Shown: positions 40,477-49,659, numbered from the stretch's first letter. The stretch is 64,000 bases of DNA from Streptococcus suis (GCF_016775005.1 NZ_JAEUXI010000006.1:1-64000), one strand, 5' to 3'. Notes: generated by a model from the letters alone, not told the origin. Translations and numbers: made by a program.

Positions 40477-41184
40477 ATGAAAGTTTTTGTCGTAAAAGAT
40501 CAAGTTGAAGGTGCAGGCATTGCCTTGGAAATTCTCAAACAGAAAATGGCGGATGGTGCGCAAGTTCTGGGTTTGGCAACAGGTTCTAGTCCAATCGAAT
40601 TTTACAAGCAGGTTCGTGAAAGCGACTTGGATTTTTCTGAGGTGACATCTGTTAACTTGGATGAGTATGTTGGTTTGGGCGAAGATAGTGACCAATCCTA
40701 TGTCTATTTCATGAAAGAGCATCTTTTTAATGCCAAACCATTTAAGGAAAACCATTTGCCAAACGGTTTGGCTGCTGATCTTGATGAAGAGTTGGTGCGC
40801 TACAATGCTATTTTGGAAGAACATCCTGTTGATTTCCAAATTCTAGGTATCGGCCGCAATGGTCATATTGGCTTTAATGAGCCAGGGGCTTCCTTTGACG
40901 GAGTTGCCCGCGTTGTGGATTTGGCGCCATCAACCATCGAAGCCAACGCTCGCTTCTTTGCGGATCAAGAGGAAGTGCCTAAGCAGGCTATTTCAATGGG
41001 CATCGCTAACATTATGGCAGCTAAGACCATTGTCCTCATGGCTTATGGTCCTGAAAAAGCTGACGCTATTAAAGCGACGGTAGAAGGTACCGTGACAGAG
41101 GAAGTTCCAGCAAGTGTCCTTCAAAACCACGACGACGTCGTTCTTATCCTTGACCAAGCCGCGGCAAGTAAATTGACAAAATAA
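40477..41184 (+). CDS. nagB: Glucosamine-6-phosphate deaminase
   Basis: A 235-residue enzyme that converts glucosamine-6-phosphate to fructose-6-phosphate and ammonia, opening amino sugars to glycolysis. It has [13 protein letters not shown] (phosphate loop), VNLDEYVGL with the catalytic Asp, [14 protein letters not shown] with the catalytic His region, and the short C-terminus typical of Gram-positive NagB. ATG 40477 follows GGAGGG; the longer frame starts inside the promoter and is wrong. It fits with the surface hexosaminidase-like protein and metalloprotease in releasing and using host amino sugars. Confidence 0.95.
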   Translation: MKVFVVKDQVEGAGIALEILKQKMADGAQVLGLATGSSPIEFYKQVRESDLDFSEVTSVNLDEYVGLGEDSDQSYVYFMKEHLFNAKPFKENHLPNGLAADLDEELVRYNAILEEHPVDFQILGIGRNGHIGFNEPGASFDGVARVVDLAPSTIEANARFFADQEEVPKQAISMGIANIMAAKTIVLMAYGPEKADAIKATVEGTVTEEVPASVLQNHDDVVLILDQAAASKLTK

Positions 41185-41189
41185 GAGTT

Positions 41190-41229
41190 AAAAACCGGCC
41201 ACCTTTTTAGGTAGTCGGTTTTCTTATTT
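41190..41229 (+). terminator. nagB terminator
   Basis: AAAACCGGCCACCT pairs with AGGTAGTCGGTTTT with two internal mismatches, followed by CTTATTTT. Confidence 0.7.
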
Positions 41230-41341
41230 TCTTCCAACTTGCTAGTATCCATATGAGCAAACGGGATTTCGGAATGGCTAATCCCATAAGCGGACAAATG
41301 CGACAAATACAAACAATAGCCTGAGTGCCTTGAACAAGCAC

Positions 41342-41375
41342 AAAAAAACAGCCATGGCGGCAAACCACGGATGTT
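41342..41375 (-). terminator. Terminator of the hydroquinone reductase-like gene
   Basis: On the minus strand CATCCGTGG...CCATGGCTG forms a stem followed by TTTTTTT (A-run 41342-41348 on the plus strand). Confidence 0.65.
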
Positions 41376-41431
41376 TTTCTTATGCTTGGTTTCTCGAATT
41401 TTTAAGCACTTCAAGTATGACACACCTGTCT

Positions 41432-42394
41432 TTAGTTTTCAAGAGTCCAGTCCAAGTCAGGTCCCACAGGAACGATGCCCGTTGGGTTAATGGTCTTGTG
41501 GCTACCATAGTAGTGCTGTTTGATATGGTCAAAGTCCACCGTTTCTGCAATGCCAGCATGGTTGAAAAGTCGCTTGGTGTAGTTCCACAGGTTTGGATAG
41601 TCAACCAAGGCCTTGATGTTGCACTTAAAATGCCCAAAGTAAACAGGGTCAAACCGCACCAAGGTAGTAAAGAGACGAATATCAGCTTCTGTCAACTGGT
41701 TGCCCACCAGATAATTCTTATCTTCCAAACGCTCTTCCAATTTATCCAAGGCTGCAAAAAGGTTCTTGACCTCTTTTTCATAAACTTTCTGGTTGGTTGA
41801 AAAACCAGCCTTGTAGACACCGTTGTTGATGTTTGGATATACAAAATCATTCATGGCATCAATCTCAGCTTGTAGGTGTTCTGGATAGAAGTCATCGTAG
41901 TTGCCTGTAATGTCATTAAAAGCAGTGTTAAACATGCGCATGATTTCAGCAGATTCGTTACTGACGATGGTATTGGTTTTCTTATCCCAAAGGACAGGGA
42001 CGGTCACACGGCCAGTATAATTTGGGTCTGCTTTTAAGTAAACTTGATACAGATAGTCGCTGTTAAAGAGGGAATCCTTGATAACACCAGGACCGTCTGC
42101 GAAGGTCCAACCATTTTCCAACATGAGCGGATGCACGATAGACAGGGAAATATGGTCTTCCAAGCCTTTCAATTTACGTATAATCAAGGTCCGACTAGCC
42201 CAAGGACAAGACAGAGAAATGTAGAGATGGTAACGACCAGATTCCGCCTTGAAACCGCCTTTGCCTGTTGGACCAGCCTGTCCATCAGGCGTAATCCAGT
42301 TGCGGAATTGCGTGACAGTACGGACAAACTTGCCCCCTGTTGACTGGGTGTCATACCATTGGTCCACCCATTTTCCATTTTGTAAAAGTCCCAT
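41432..42394 (-). CDS. Glutathionyl-hydroquinone reductase-like GST (YqjG/ECM4 family)
   Basis: A 320-residue xi-class glutathione transferase. The redox Cys lies in ISLSCPWASRTLIIRKLKGLE (CPWA, about residue 64). The conserved GRVTVPVLWDKKTNTIVSNESAEIMRMFN and C-terminal YDFVYPNINNGVYKAGF-type segments are those of YqjG/ECM4, which reduce glutathionyl-hydroquinones. AAAAGGAGA precedes the ATG. Together with the azoreductase and the glutathione peroxidase nearby it points to quinone and peroxide stress defence. Whether the cell makes or imports glutathione is not visible here. Confidence 0.9.
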   Translation of the reverse strand: MGLLQNGKWVDQWYDTQSTGGKFVRTVTQFRNWITPDGQAGPTGKGGFKAESGRYHLYISLSCPWASRTLIIRKLKGLEDHISLSIVHPLMLENGWTFADGPGVIKDSLFNSDYLYQVYLKADPNYTGRVTVPVLWDKKTNTIVSNESAEIMRMFNTAFNDITGNYDDFYPEHLQAEIDAMNDFVYPNINNGVYKAGFSTNQKVYEKEVKNLFAALDKLEERLEDKNYLVGNQLTEADIRLFTTLVRFDPVYFGHFKCNIKALVDYPNLWNYTKRLFNHAGIAETVDFDHIKQHYYGSHKTINPTGIVPVGPDLDWTLEN

Positions 42395-42517
42395 AAAATG
42401 TCTCCTTTTTAAAAATTTAGAAATCGCCTAGAAACTCAGAGACTAGGTGTTTCTAAAACATATATCACTAATTAGTATTATATCCCTTCTATTTCAAAGG
42501 TCAAGTCAAACGATTTA

Positions 42518-42526
42518 TGGTACAAT
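42518..42526 (+). promoter_or_regulatory. Extended -10 promoter six bases before the rsuA-like ATG
   Basis: TGGTACAAT (hexamer 42521-42526), AGTCCC, then ATG 42533. There is no Shine-Dalgarno sequence, so the mRNA may be leaderless. Confidence 0.55.
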
Positions 42527-42532
42527 AGTCCC

Positions 42533-43252
42533 ATGAGATTGGACAAGTGTTTGGAAAAGGCGGAGATTGGCTCCCGTAAGCAGGTAAAAAAACTTTTCAA
42601 AGCCCAGCGGATTTGTATTGACGGACAGGTCGCAACCAGCCTAAGCCAAATTGTGGACCCAGGTCTGCAAAACATTACAGTTGAAGGCCAGAGGGTTGAA
42701 CTGGAAGGCAGTCGCTATTATCTGCTTCATAAGCCTGCTGGTGTGGTTTCTGCCGTGTCCGACAAGGATCATCAGACCGTTATTGACCTGATTGAGCCAG
42801 AGAATAGGGCGGACGGCCTCTACCCTGTTGGTCGCTTGGACAGAGATACTGAAGGTCTGCTTCTCATCACTAACAACGGCCCACTGGGCTTTCGCATGCT
42901 TCATCCCAAACACCATGTGGATAAGGTCTATTACGTGGAGGTCAACGGTCCCTTGGAACCAGATGCCTCAGCCTTTTTTGCCCAAGGTGTTCGCTTTTTG
43001 GATGGCACCCGCTGCCAGCCCGCAGACTTGACCATTTTGGAGACTTCTATGGAACATAGCAGAGCAGTTATTCGGATTGGGGAGGGCAAGTTTCATCAGG
43101 TCAAGAAGATGTTTTTAGCCTATGGCGTCAAGGTCACCTATCTTAAACGCACCAGTTTTGGTTCATTTCAACTGGGAGATTTGCAAGTAGGGACTTACCG
43201 CAGCTTGACTGAAGCAGAACTGCAGGATTTAAAAACCTATTTTAGGGAGTAA
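42533..43252 (+). CDS. rsuA: 16S rRNA pseudouridine synthase, RsuA family
   Basis: A 239-residue RsuA/RluB-type enzyme: N-terminal S4 RNA-binding domain (MRLDKCLEKAEIGSRKQVKKLF), LHKPAGVVSA, the catalytic GRLDRDTEGLLLITNNG with the active Asp (about residue 103), and EGKFHQVKKMF. RsuA modifies U516 of 16S rRNA; a different small-subunit uridine is possible. The gene is followed five bases later by the glutathione peroxidase gene, so the two form an operon. Its start has no RBS and sits six bases from a -10. Confidence 0.9.
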   Translation: MRLDKCLEKAEIGSRKQVKKLFKAQRICIDGQVATSLSQIVDPGLQNITVEGQRVELEGSRYYLLHKPAGVVSAVSDKDHQTVIDLIEPENRADGLYPVGRLDRDTEGLLLITNNGPLGFRMLHPKHHVDKVYYVEVNGPLEPDASAFFAQGVRFLDGTRCQPADLTILETSMEHSRAVIRIGEGKFHQVKKMFLAYGVKVTYLKRTSFGSFQLGDLQVGTYRSLTEAELQDLKTYFRE

Positions 43253-43257
43253 GAAAG

Positions 43258-43743
43258 ATGACAGCTATTTATGATTTTACACTCGAAAACCAAGATGGTC
43301 AGCAGGTATCTCTAGAAAGGTATAGGGGCAAGGTCTTGCTGATTGTCAATACCGCGTCAGGCTGTGGACTGACTCCGCAATATGAGGCCTTACAGGCGCT
43401 CTACGACCGTTATCATTCACTGGGCTTTGAAATCTTAGATATTCCATGCAATCAATTTATGAATCAAGCTCCAGGAACAGCCCAGGAAATCAATCAATTT
43501 TGCCAGCTCAATTATGGAACCAGCTTTCCCCGTTTTGCTAAGATCAAGGTCAATGGAGCAGATGCCCATCCCCTCTACAAATGGTTGAAAGAAGAGGCAC
43601 GAGGACCAGTTGGCAAGGCCATTGAATGGAATTTCGTGAAATTTTTAGTGGACCGACAAGGCAAGGTTGTCAAACGCCTAGCTGCCACTAGCAGCCCAGA
43701 TAAATTATCCGAGAGGATTGAAGCGTTACTAAAAACCAGCTAA
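43258..43743 (+). CDS. Glutathione peroxidase (Cys type)
   Basis: A 161-residue thioredoxin-fold peroxidase. Cys36 in NTASGCGLTPQYE is the peroxidatic residue (Cys, not selenocysteine), with Gln in DIPCNQFMNQ and Trp in EWNFVKFLVD completing the catalytic set. It reduces hydroperoxides with a thiol donor, in such bacteria often thioredoxin. It is the second gene of the rsuA operon and ends in a terminator shared with the convergent ABC permease gene. Confidence 0.93.
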   Translation: MTAIYDFTLENQDGQQVSLERYRGKVLLIVNTASGCGLTPQYEALQALYDRYHSLGFEILDIPCNQFMNQAPGTAQEINQFCQLNYGTSFPRFAKIKVNGADAHPLYKWLKEEARGPVGKAIEWNFVKFLVDRQGKVVKRLAATSSPDKLSERIEALLKTS

Positions 43744-43765
43744 ATTCTAGCTGGTTTCTTTTTGC
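43732..43765. terminator. Terminator between glutathione peroxidase and ABC permease genes
   Basis: AAACCAGCTA pairs with TAGCTGGTTT around AATTC, followed by CTTTTT; it overlaps the stop regions of both convergent genes. Confidence 0.8.
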
Positions 43766-44736
43766 ATCAGAACGAAACAATATGGAGCGCCAATGATGGC
43801 TAAAACGATGCCAGTTGGAATGCCTGTGCCCACCAACAGCAGTCTGCCTATTGTATCTGCAAGGATCATGAGACTAGCTGCTAAGCAAATGGCAAGCGGT
43901 AATGAGTAGCTGTGGTTTCTTCCGACCAATCTTTTAGCCAAATGACTGGCTAGAAAGCCGACAAAGGCAGTATTGCCGATCAATAAGGTGGCAAAACTTG
44001 CCAAACCAGCAGCTAATAAGAGGATAATGCGGCTTTCCCTCTGGACATTTATCCCCAAGCCTGTGGCAGCTTCTGGACCTAACTGCAAGACATTGAGTTT
44101 GGGAATCCGAAGAAAGACTACTAGTAAGCTGATGAGAATCAAGGGAGCCAGGATCATCAAGCTAGACCATTTGTCGCCAAGATAGGCACCTGACAACCAG
44201 GACTGGGTATTTTCCATTTGGTAGGGACTGATGACTTGAGTTAAGCTGAGGGTCAGACTTGTCAAGAGCCCAGCCAGCCCCATTCCGACCAGTAGGAGTT
44301 GATTGGATTGGAAACTGCCTTTTCTAGTCTGACTGAGCAGATAGACAGTTAATGCGGCCAGGCTTCCTCCTAACCATGCAAAGATGGATTGGAGTCCTAG
44401 ACCTGAAAATGGAAGGAAAAGACTGGCAAGTGCCGCTAAGCTAGCTCCGGCATTGATCCCCAAAATACCAGGGTCTGCCATGGGGTTGTGTGTAAGGGTT
44501 TGAAGAAGACTAGCGCTGGTTGCAAGTGCCGCACCAGCCAGGCAGGACACCAGCAGGCGTGGCAGCCGAAGATTCCACACAATCAGAGAAATAGAAGATT
44601 TCGCCTGACCAAGCAGCGCTTCTAAGACTTGTTCTGCCCTTAAATGGCTATAACCTAAAAAAAGTGAGAGGAAAGCAAGGACAAGTAGTAGAAGAAGGGC
44701 TCCTAGAAGGCTTTGCCGAACAGAAAATCGGATCAT
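43747..44736 (-). CDS. Iron-siderophore ABC permease (FecCD family), second
   Basis: A 329-residue FecCD/BtuC-type permease with about ten membrane helices. NLRLPRLLVSCLAGAALATSASLLQ is the conserved N-terminal helix, GADTLARTL-type motifs are present as LADTIGRLLLVGTGIPTGIVLAIIGAPYCFVLM, and GNTAFVGFLASHLAKRLVGRNH lies near the EAA-like loop. It overlaps the first permease gene by 4 bp. It is the last gene of an ATPase-binding protein-permease-permease operon for a Fe3+-siderophore or related chelate. Confidence 0.9.
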   Translation of the reverse strand: MIRFSVRQSLLGALLLLLVLAFLSLFLGYSHLRAEQVLEALLGQAKSSISLIVWNLRLPRLLVSCLAGAALATSASLLQTLTHNPMADPGILGINAGASLAALASLFLPFSGLGLQSIFAWLGGSLAALTVYLLSQTRKGSFQSNQLLLVGMGLAGLLTSLTLSLTQVISPYQMENTQSWLSGAYLGDKWSSLMILAPLILISLLVVFLRIPKLNVLQLGPEAATGLGINVQRESRIILLLAAGLASFATLLIGNTAFVGFLASHLAKRLVGRNHSYSLPLAICLAASLMILADTIGRLLLVGTGIPTGIVLAIIGAPYCFVLMQKETS

Positions 44737-45746
44737 GACCAGTCCCCCTTTCGAATCAAGAAGAGTAGGATAGGAAAGCCAATCAAGCTCGTGAGACTAT
44801 TTAAAGGGAGTTCATATGGAGGATGTAGGGTACGGGCTAAGACATCCATCCAAACCAGCAGACAAGCCCCACAAAGAGCAGACAATGGCAAAAGGTAACG
44901 AAAATCACGTTTAAAGAATGGCCGAATCAGGTTCGGAATGATCAGACCGATAAATGTCAAACTACCAGCCAAGCTGACGGCAGCTGCGGATAGGACAGCC
45001 GCTAGTAGCAAGAAGAGGACGAGGAAGAGCTGTGTCTGTAATCCCAAGCCCTGAGCCAGACTTTCCTGCAAACTTAAGATAGTCAGGTGTTTTGAAAAGA
45101 ACATAGCAAATAGCAAGGCAAGGAAGATAGGACCAGCCAACCAGGCTAGACTGGACCAATTTGCCTGGGTCAAACTACCAGATAGTAGTCCGACATAGTG
45201 AGTGGCTTGATTCAGATAGATGCTAATTCCTTGGCCAACTGCGGATAGAAAAGCAGTAGCCATGCTGCCGATTAGAAGGATCCGCAAGGGGGGGTTACCG
45301 TGTCCATTTTGTTGGCTGCTAAAAATCACCAATCCTGCCACCAATCCCGCTCCCATAAAACCCACCATCAATCGCAGGAGGTAGTGGGAGTTGGGATTAA
45401 GGAGCAAGAGTAGTAAGATTGACAGTCCCGCCCCTGCTTGAATGCCCAAGAGCCCAGAATCTGCTAGCCGGTTGTAGGTCACAGCTTGCATCATCAAGCC
45501 TGCAACTGCTAAACTAGCTCCGACCAGACAGGCTGTCAAGAGTCGAGGAATCCGTAAATCCACGATAATGTCCTGTTGAGCTGAGTCTTTACCAAACTCT
45601 TTAAGGGTTGCAAGAAGCTGGTCATGGCTAAAAGAAATTGCTCCGAAGCGAAGGGAAAGGTAGGCTCCGAATAAGAGAATGAGCCCTACTGTTAAAAAAA
45701 CAAGCCAAAATAAATTTGGCTTAGGAAATCGAAAGTACTCTGTCAT
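44733..45746 (-). CDS. Iron-siderophore ABC permease (FecCD family), first
   Basis: A 337-residue FecCD-type permease paralogous to its downstream neighbour. Markers are DLRIPRLLTACLVGASLAVAGLMMQAVTYNRLADSGLLG, SLAGSLTFIGLIIPNLIRPFF and LVWMDVLARTLHPPYELPLNSLTSLIGFPILLFLI, the conserved C-terminal pattern. The two permeases would form a heterodimer in the membrane. It starts one base after the stop of the binding-protein gene. Confidence 0.9.
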   Translation of the reverse strand: MTEYFRFPKPNLFWLVFLTVGLILLFGAYLSLRFGAISFSHDQLLATLKEFGKDSAQQDIIVDLRIPRLLTACLVGASLAVAGLMMQAVTYNRLADSGLLGIQAGAGLSILLLLLLNPNSHYLLRLMVGFMGAGLVAGLVIFSSQQNGHGNPPLRILLIGSMATAFLSAVGQGISIYLNQATHYVGLLSGSLTQANWSSLAWLAGPIFLALLFAMFFSKHLTILSLQESLAQGLGLQTQLFLVLFLLLAAVLSAAAVSLAGSLTFIGLIIPNLIRPFFKRDFRYLLPLSALCGACLLVWMDVLARTLHPPYELPLNSLTSLIGFPILLFLIRKGDWS

Positions 45747-45747
45747 A

Positions 45748-46668
45748 TTATTGAAGGGCTAAGATAGCATCATGTAGGATACCCAACTGGTATTCTAAAG
45801 AGATAGGGTCGTTGAAAATGAAGCTTTTGGCATCGAGTTGAATGAGGTGTCCGTCCTGAACCGCTGCTAGATTTTGCCATACATCCGTTTCGTACAAGCT
45901 ACTTGCAGCGCTGCTGTCTTCATTTGCCATGATGATGTAGTCTCCCGCATATTGGCTAAGTACTTCAGTTGAAACAGCCAGATAACCAGCTTCAAAGACA
46001 TCATCTTGGACACTTTGAGGAGCGGCATAACCCAATTCTTGGTAGATAATTTCCCCACCACGGCCCCAGTTTTGACCAAAGACATAGAGGTCCGCACCAA
46101 GATAGCCCATGATGGTAAAGCTTGCTGCATCCCCAGTAAGGGCCTTCATATCCTTACCAGCAGTTTCAATAGCCTGGTCCCATTGACTGGTCCACTCTGT
46201 AGCAAGTTCTTCTTGATTAAAGATTTGCCCGAAGACTGCTAAAGTATCCTTATAGGAATGTTTACCGTATTCAATAGAGATTGTAGGTGCAATCTCAGAC
46301 AACTGTTCGATATTGGTATCGGTTGAACCTGTCACAATCAAATCAGGTTCCAAAGCAGCAATGGCTTCCAAATCTTCACTAGTTACGACTTGTGTTTCTT
46401 CCAAGTAACTTGAAAAGGCAGGATTGGCTAGGTCGTAAGAAGTTGCTCCAACTACTGAGAAACCAAGTTTTAAGAGGTAGCCTGTATTGGCAAAGTTGAG
46501 GCTGACAACCCGTTTTGGCGCCTGAGGAATATCCCCATAGTAGGCCACACCATCAATGCTAGGCATTGTAGAGAGGCTGGTTTGGTTCGTTTCTTGCTTG
46601 GTTCCTGAACAAGCGACAAGCAAAATGCTTACAAAACATAAAACGGTAAATGATAGAATCTTTTTCAT
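45748..46668 (-). CDS. Iron-siderophore substrate-binding lipoprotein
   Basis: A 306-residue class III binding protein. It has a lipoprotein signal (MKKILSFTVLCFVSILLVACSG, with the lipobox Cys at residue 20), then KRVVSLNFANTGYLLKLGFSVVGA and LEPDLIVTGSTDTNIEQLSEIAPTISIEYG, typical of the PeriBP_2 siderophore-binding fold. ATG 46668 begins one base after the ATPase stop and overlaps its 3' RBS. The longer frame upstream lies inside the ATPase gene and is not the start. Which chelate is bound is not clear; no siderophore synthesis genes are nearby. Confidence 0.92.
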   Translation of the reverse strand: MKKILSFTVLCFVSILLVACSGTKQETNQTSLSTMPSIDGVAYYGDIPQAPKRVVSLNFANTGYLLKLGFSVVGATSYDLANPAFSSYLEETQVVTSEDLEAIAALEPDLIVTGSTDTNIEQLSEIAPTISIEYGKHSYKDTLAVFGQIFNQEELATEWTSQWDQAIETAGKDMKALTGDAASFTIMGYLGADLYVFGQNWGRGGEIIYQELGYAAPQSVQDDVFEAGYLAVSTEVLSQYAGDYIIMANEDSSAASSLYETDVWQNLAAVQDGHLIQLDAKSFIFNDPISLEYQLGILHDAILALQ

Positions 46669-46669
46669 A

Positions 46670-47467
46670 TTACTTCCTTTCAGATGGTACAAGTTTGTAG
46701 TCAAGGAGAAGGGGGTAGCCGTAGTGACTGGCAGGTAGGATGGTCGCTGTAATGCCAAAGACAGTCTCTAAAATCTCTGGTTGGATCAATTTATCAACAG
46801 GTCCTTGTTCTACAATCTGTCCATCCTTCATAGCGATGATGTGGTCAGAGTAGCGGGCAGCAAGATTGATATCGTGCAAGACCATAACGATGGTCTTACC
46901 TTCCGAATGATTGAGGTCTTTGAGCAGTTCCAAAATTTCTAGTTGATGATTGATATCCAAATAGGTAGTCGGTTCATCCAAAAAGATAATCGGCGTGCCC
47001 TGAGCCAGGGCCATGGCAATCCAGACCCGTTGACTTTGACCTCCAGACAGGTGATGGACCATGGCATCTTGCAAATGCTTGGTTTGGGTCTTTTCTAAGG
47101 CCCAGTTAATCTTTTCCCTATCCTGCTCACTCAAGCGTCCCAACCCTTTTTGATAGGGGAAGCGACCATAAGAGACCAGGTCAAAAACCTTTATTCCATC
47201 CAAACTCTGGTGAAACTGGGGCAGTAGGGATAATTTTTGAGCCACTTCTTTACTGGCTTGTTTTGAAAGGTCCTTGTCATCCAGCAGAATCTGGCCAGCT
47301 TGCAAGGGGTGGATACGGCTGAGGGCTTTTAAAAGACTGGATTTACCGCAACCATTTGGTCCTATGATGGTCGTGATTTTTCCTTCGGGAATCTTCAAGG
47401 ACAGGTCAGAAAATACTGGATTCTTGTCATAAACAAGCGTCGCCTTCTTTGCTTCAATCTGGGGCAT
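46670..47467 (-). CDS. Iron-siderophore ABC transporter ATPase (FhuC/FepC type)
   Basis: A 265-residue ABC ATPase: Walker A GPNGCGKSSLLKAL (about 36-49), Q-loop LLPQF, signature LSGGQSQRVWIAMAL, Walker B IIFLDEPTTYLD and the H-loop His in VLHDINLAARYSD. The EPTTYLDINHQLEILELLK pattern is that of siderophore importers. AAGGAGA precedes the ATG. A TGCTATAAT extended -10 lies about 30 bp upstream on the minus strand. It is first in the operon. Confidence 0.93.
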   Translation of the reverse strand: MPQIEAKKATLVYDKNPVFSDLSLKIPEGKITTIIGPNGCGKSSLLKALSRIHPLQAGQILLDDKDLSKQASKEVAQKLSLLPQFHQSLDGIKVFDLVSYGRFPYQKGLGRLSEQDREKINWALEKTQTKHLQDAMVHHLSGGQSQRVWIAMALAQGTPIIFLDEPTTYLDINHQLEILELLKDLNHSEGKTIVMVLHDINLAARYSDHIIAMKDGQIVEQGPVDKLIQPEILETVFGITATILPASHYGYPLLLDYKLVPSERK

Positions 47468-47560
47468 ACCATCTCCTTTTCATTGAGTCTCTATTATAGC
47501 ATGGTTTTTCAATCAAAAAAAGAGTTTTCTGAAAATTTTAATCTAATAAGAATGGTTATA

Positions 47561-47588
47561 AAAAATCCCTGTCCTAAGGACAAGGATT
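47561..47588 (-). terminator. murE terminator
   Basis: On the minus strand AATCCTTGTCC and GGACAGGGATT pair around TTA, followed by TTTTTAT. Confidence 0.8.
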
Positions 47589-47592
47589 CTCA

Positions 47593-49038
47593 TTATAAAT
47601 AACGTTTAGCTACTTCCAAATCACCGTCATATGCGGCCTTTTTGCCATTTACAATCTGGTAGGCATCAGCTCCCTTGCCTGCGATGATGACCGCATCTTT
47701 CGGAGAGTTTGTTTGGCTCATGGCTGTTTGGATAGCTTTTTCCCGGTCCAAGATAAAGTCACTTGGACGGGTCATGTGGTCACGGATTTGTTCAGCAATA
47801 GCAGCTGGATCTTCACGGTTGGGGTCATCAGCTGTCAGGATCACCTCAACCTGCGGATAGTCATTGAGCAGCAGACCGAAGTCCTTGCGACGACTTTCCC
47901 CCTTGTTACCAGGAGCCCCCAGAATCAAAATTACCTTGCCTGTCTGGTGCTCCAAGACGACGTCAATCAGCTTTTTCACACTGTCGCCGTTGTGGGCGTA
48001 ATCGACAAAAACCTTGGCCCCGTTTTGCTGGGTCAGGACTTCCATACGGCCAGGGACATTGGTTTGAGCAATCCCTGTGTGAATATCGTCCAGACTTGCA
48101 CCCAAGCGAAGACAGGCCAGTCCAGCTGCGATAGCATTTTCTTGGTTGAAACCACCGATCAGCTGGATGTCGTAATGGCCAGCTAATTTGCCGGTTGCTG
48201 TGAAGTCAAAACCTGCTGACTGACTAATCTGGTTTTCAGAAGTCGGCCCATAAAAGTCATGGTCTTTGGAGTTAACTTGATCTTTCACCACTTGAAAATG
48301 GTCCATGCCAGCATTGACAATAACCGCTCTGCTATTGTCCATCAAAAGCCGCTTGTGGTAGAAATAGTCCTCAAAAGTCGGGTGCTCAATGGGGCCGATG
48401 TGGTCGGGGCTGATGTTGAGGAAGACGCCGACATCAAAGGTCAGCCCGTAAACCCGCTTGACCAAGTAAGCCTGGCTAGACACCTCCATAATCAAGTGGG
48501 TCATGCCGTTTTGGACCGCCTCCGCCATCATGGCAAAGAGGTCCAGACTTTCAGGCGTGGTCAAGGTGGACTTGAAGAAGGTCTTGCCGTCCAGCGTGGT
48601 GTTCATGGTCGAAAGCATGGCAGGTTTCTGGCTCTGTTTAAGAATGTTAAAAGCAAAATAAGCCGCAGTTGTCTTACCCTTGGTTCCGGTGAAGGCCAGG
48701 AGTTTGAGTTGTTTCTGGGGATGACCATGAAAATCCATGGCAATCAGGCTCATGGCCTGTTTGATGTCATGGACGATGATAGCAGGAATGCAGACCTCAT
48801 AGTCGATTTCAGACACGTAAAAAGCCAGCCCAGCCTCGATAGCTTTTTCCAGAAATTCCTTCTTAAAGGCCAAACCCTTGGCGAAAAAGAGGGTCGTTGG
48901 GCTAACAGTCCGGCTGTCATAGCTGAGGGCATCAAACTGGACATTCGTCCACGTGCTGTCAGTCTGGTTATTCTGTTTGATATGGCGGAAATTGTCATCC
49001 GCTTTTAAGATGTCTAGTACACGTTCAATTTTAATCAT
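47593..49038 (-). CDS. murE: UDP-MurNAc-L-Ala-D-Glu:L-lysine ligase MurE
   Basis: A 481-residue Mur ligase that adds the third stem-peptide residue in peptidoglycan synthesis. It has the ATP loop [13 protein letters not shown] (about 115-127), [10 protein letters not shown], the carbamylated-Lys region, [28 protein letters not shown] and [12 protein letters not shown](R) in place of the diaminopimelate-specific DNPR motif marks an L-lysine enzyme, as in streptococci. The ATG has no Shine-Dalgarno; a TTGTAA-N17-TACAAT promoter ends six bases before it, so the mRNA should start at the ATG. Confidence 0.95.
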   Translation of the reverse strand: MIKIERVLDILKADDNFRHIKQNNQTDSTWTNVQFDALSYDSRTVSPTTLFFAKGLAFKKEFLEKAIEAGLAFYVSEIDYEVCIPAIIVHDIKQAMSLIAMDFHGHPQKQLKLLAFTGTKGKTTAAYFAFNILKQSQKPAMLSTMNTTLDGKTFFKSTLTTPESLDLFAMMAEAVQNGMTHLIMEVSSQAYLVKRVYGLTFDVGVFLNISPDHIGPIEHPTFEDYFYHKRLLMDNSRAVIVNAGMDHFQVVKDQVNSKDHDFYGPTSENQISQSAGFDFTATGKLAGHYDIQLIGGFNQENAIAAGLACLRLGASLDDIHTGIAQTNVPGRMEVLTQQNGAKVFVDYAHNGDSVKKLIDVVLEHQTGKVILILGAPGNKGESRRKDFGLLLNDYPQVEVILTADDPNREDPAAIAEQIRDHMTRPSDFILDREKAIQTAMSQTNSPKDAVIIAGKGADAYQIVNGKKAAYDGDLEVAKRYL

Positions 49039-49044
49039 GCTTCT

Positions 49045-49073
49045 ATTGTAAACCTATCTAGTGGTTTTTACAA
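49045..49073 (-). promoter_or_regulatory. murE promoter, six bases before the ATG
   Basis: On the minus strand TTGTAA, a 17-bp spacer and TACAAT, then AGAAGC, then ATG 49038. The transcription start should fall on or next to the A of ATG. Confidence 0.65.
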
Positions 49074-49119
49074 GTCGGGACAAAAAAAACCTCTCGGAAA
49101 TGCACGAGAGGGCAAATAA

Positions 49120-49371
49120 CTATGCAATGAATTCTAACCAGAATCCCAAGAAGACGATTCCGACACAAAGATAAATTAACCAATCCTTTTTCAGATTGCC
49201 CTTCTTGGAAAAGAAGGCTTGGTAGAGAGTGAAGGGAATCAAAATCGGTTGTAAGTATATCCACCAGTTAAATTCATTGTCCAAAATAGCTCCCAAGCTA
49301 TATAGTATCAGGCAAATGGCAATGTAAAAATCCAGGCTACGGTAAAACTGATTGTTAAACTCCTTGAACAT
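49120..49371 (-). CDS. Small membrane protein, paralogue 3 of 3
   Basis: An 83-residue protein with two or three membrane helices. It begins MFKEFNNQFYRSLDFYIA, then a helix, NWWIYLQPILIPFTLYQAFF, KKDWLIYL and a final helix. It aligns along its length with its upstream neighbour (FNxxFYRxxxFY, QxxLxxxxxYxAFF, KKxWxIYL). Nine bases separate the two. No known family is recognised. Its place at the end of a three-gene operon of paralogues suggests the proteins act together in the membrane. Confidence 0.75.
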   Translation of the reverse strand: MFKEFNNQFYRSLDFYIAICLILYSLGAILDNEFNWWIYLQPILIPFTLYQAFFSKKGNLKKDWLIYLCVGIVFLGFWLEFIA

Positions 49372-49380
49372 AGTGACTCC

Positions 49381-49635
49381 TTATAGTAAAAACAGATTTA
49401 GGATGACCAAGCTGATAATGAAAGCTATCACCAAGTAGATTTGCCATGTTTTTTTAATCCAGCTACGTGGTTTAAAGAAGGCTAGATAGCCGACATAGAG
49501 ACCAAGCACCAGTTGGATGAAATCCATAAAATACAGGTTTCTATTTACAGTTGAAAGGATGAACCTTGCTAGGCAAAGTAAGGCAAAATAGAACTCCCAG
49601 GTACGATAAAAAACTTTGTTGAATGGTTTAGACAT
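49381..49635 (-). CDS. Small membrane protein, paralogue 2 of 3
   Basis: An 84-residue membrane protein beginning MSKPFNKVFYRTWEFYFALLCLARFILS, with QLVLGLYVGYLAFFKPRSWIKKTWQIYL and a hydrophobic C-terminus. It shares a common pattern with the gene on either side. GGAG precedes the ATG on the minus strand. Function unknown. A basic, aromatic N-terminal cap before helix 1 is the most conserved part. Confidence 0.75.
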   Translation of the reverse strand: MSKPFNKVFYRTWEFYFALLCLARFILSTVNRNLYFMDFIQLVLGLYVGYLAFFKPRSWIKKTWQIYLVIAFIISLVILNLFLL

Positions 49636-49659
49636 GGTATGCTCCTTTTTCAGTAAAAT

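Noticed and set aside
47713..49008. Plus-strand ORFs (157 and 249 residues) inside murE
   Set aside because: They are antisense to conserved Mur ligase motifs and lack RBS and family features.
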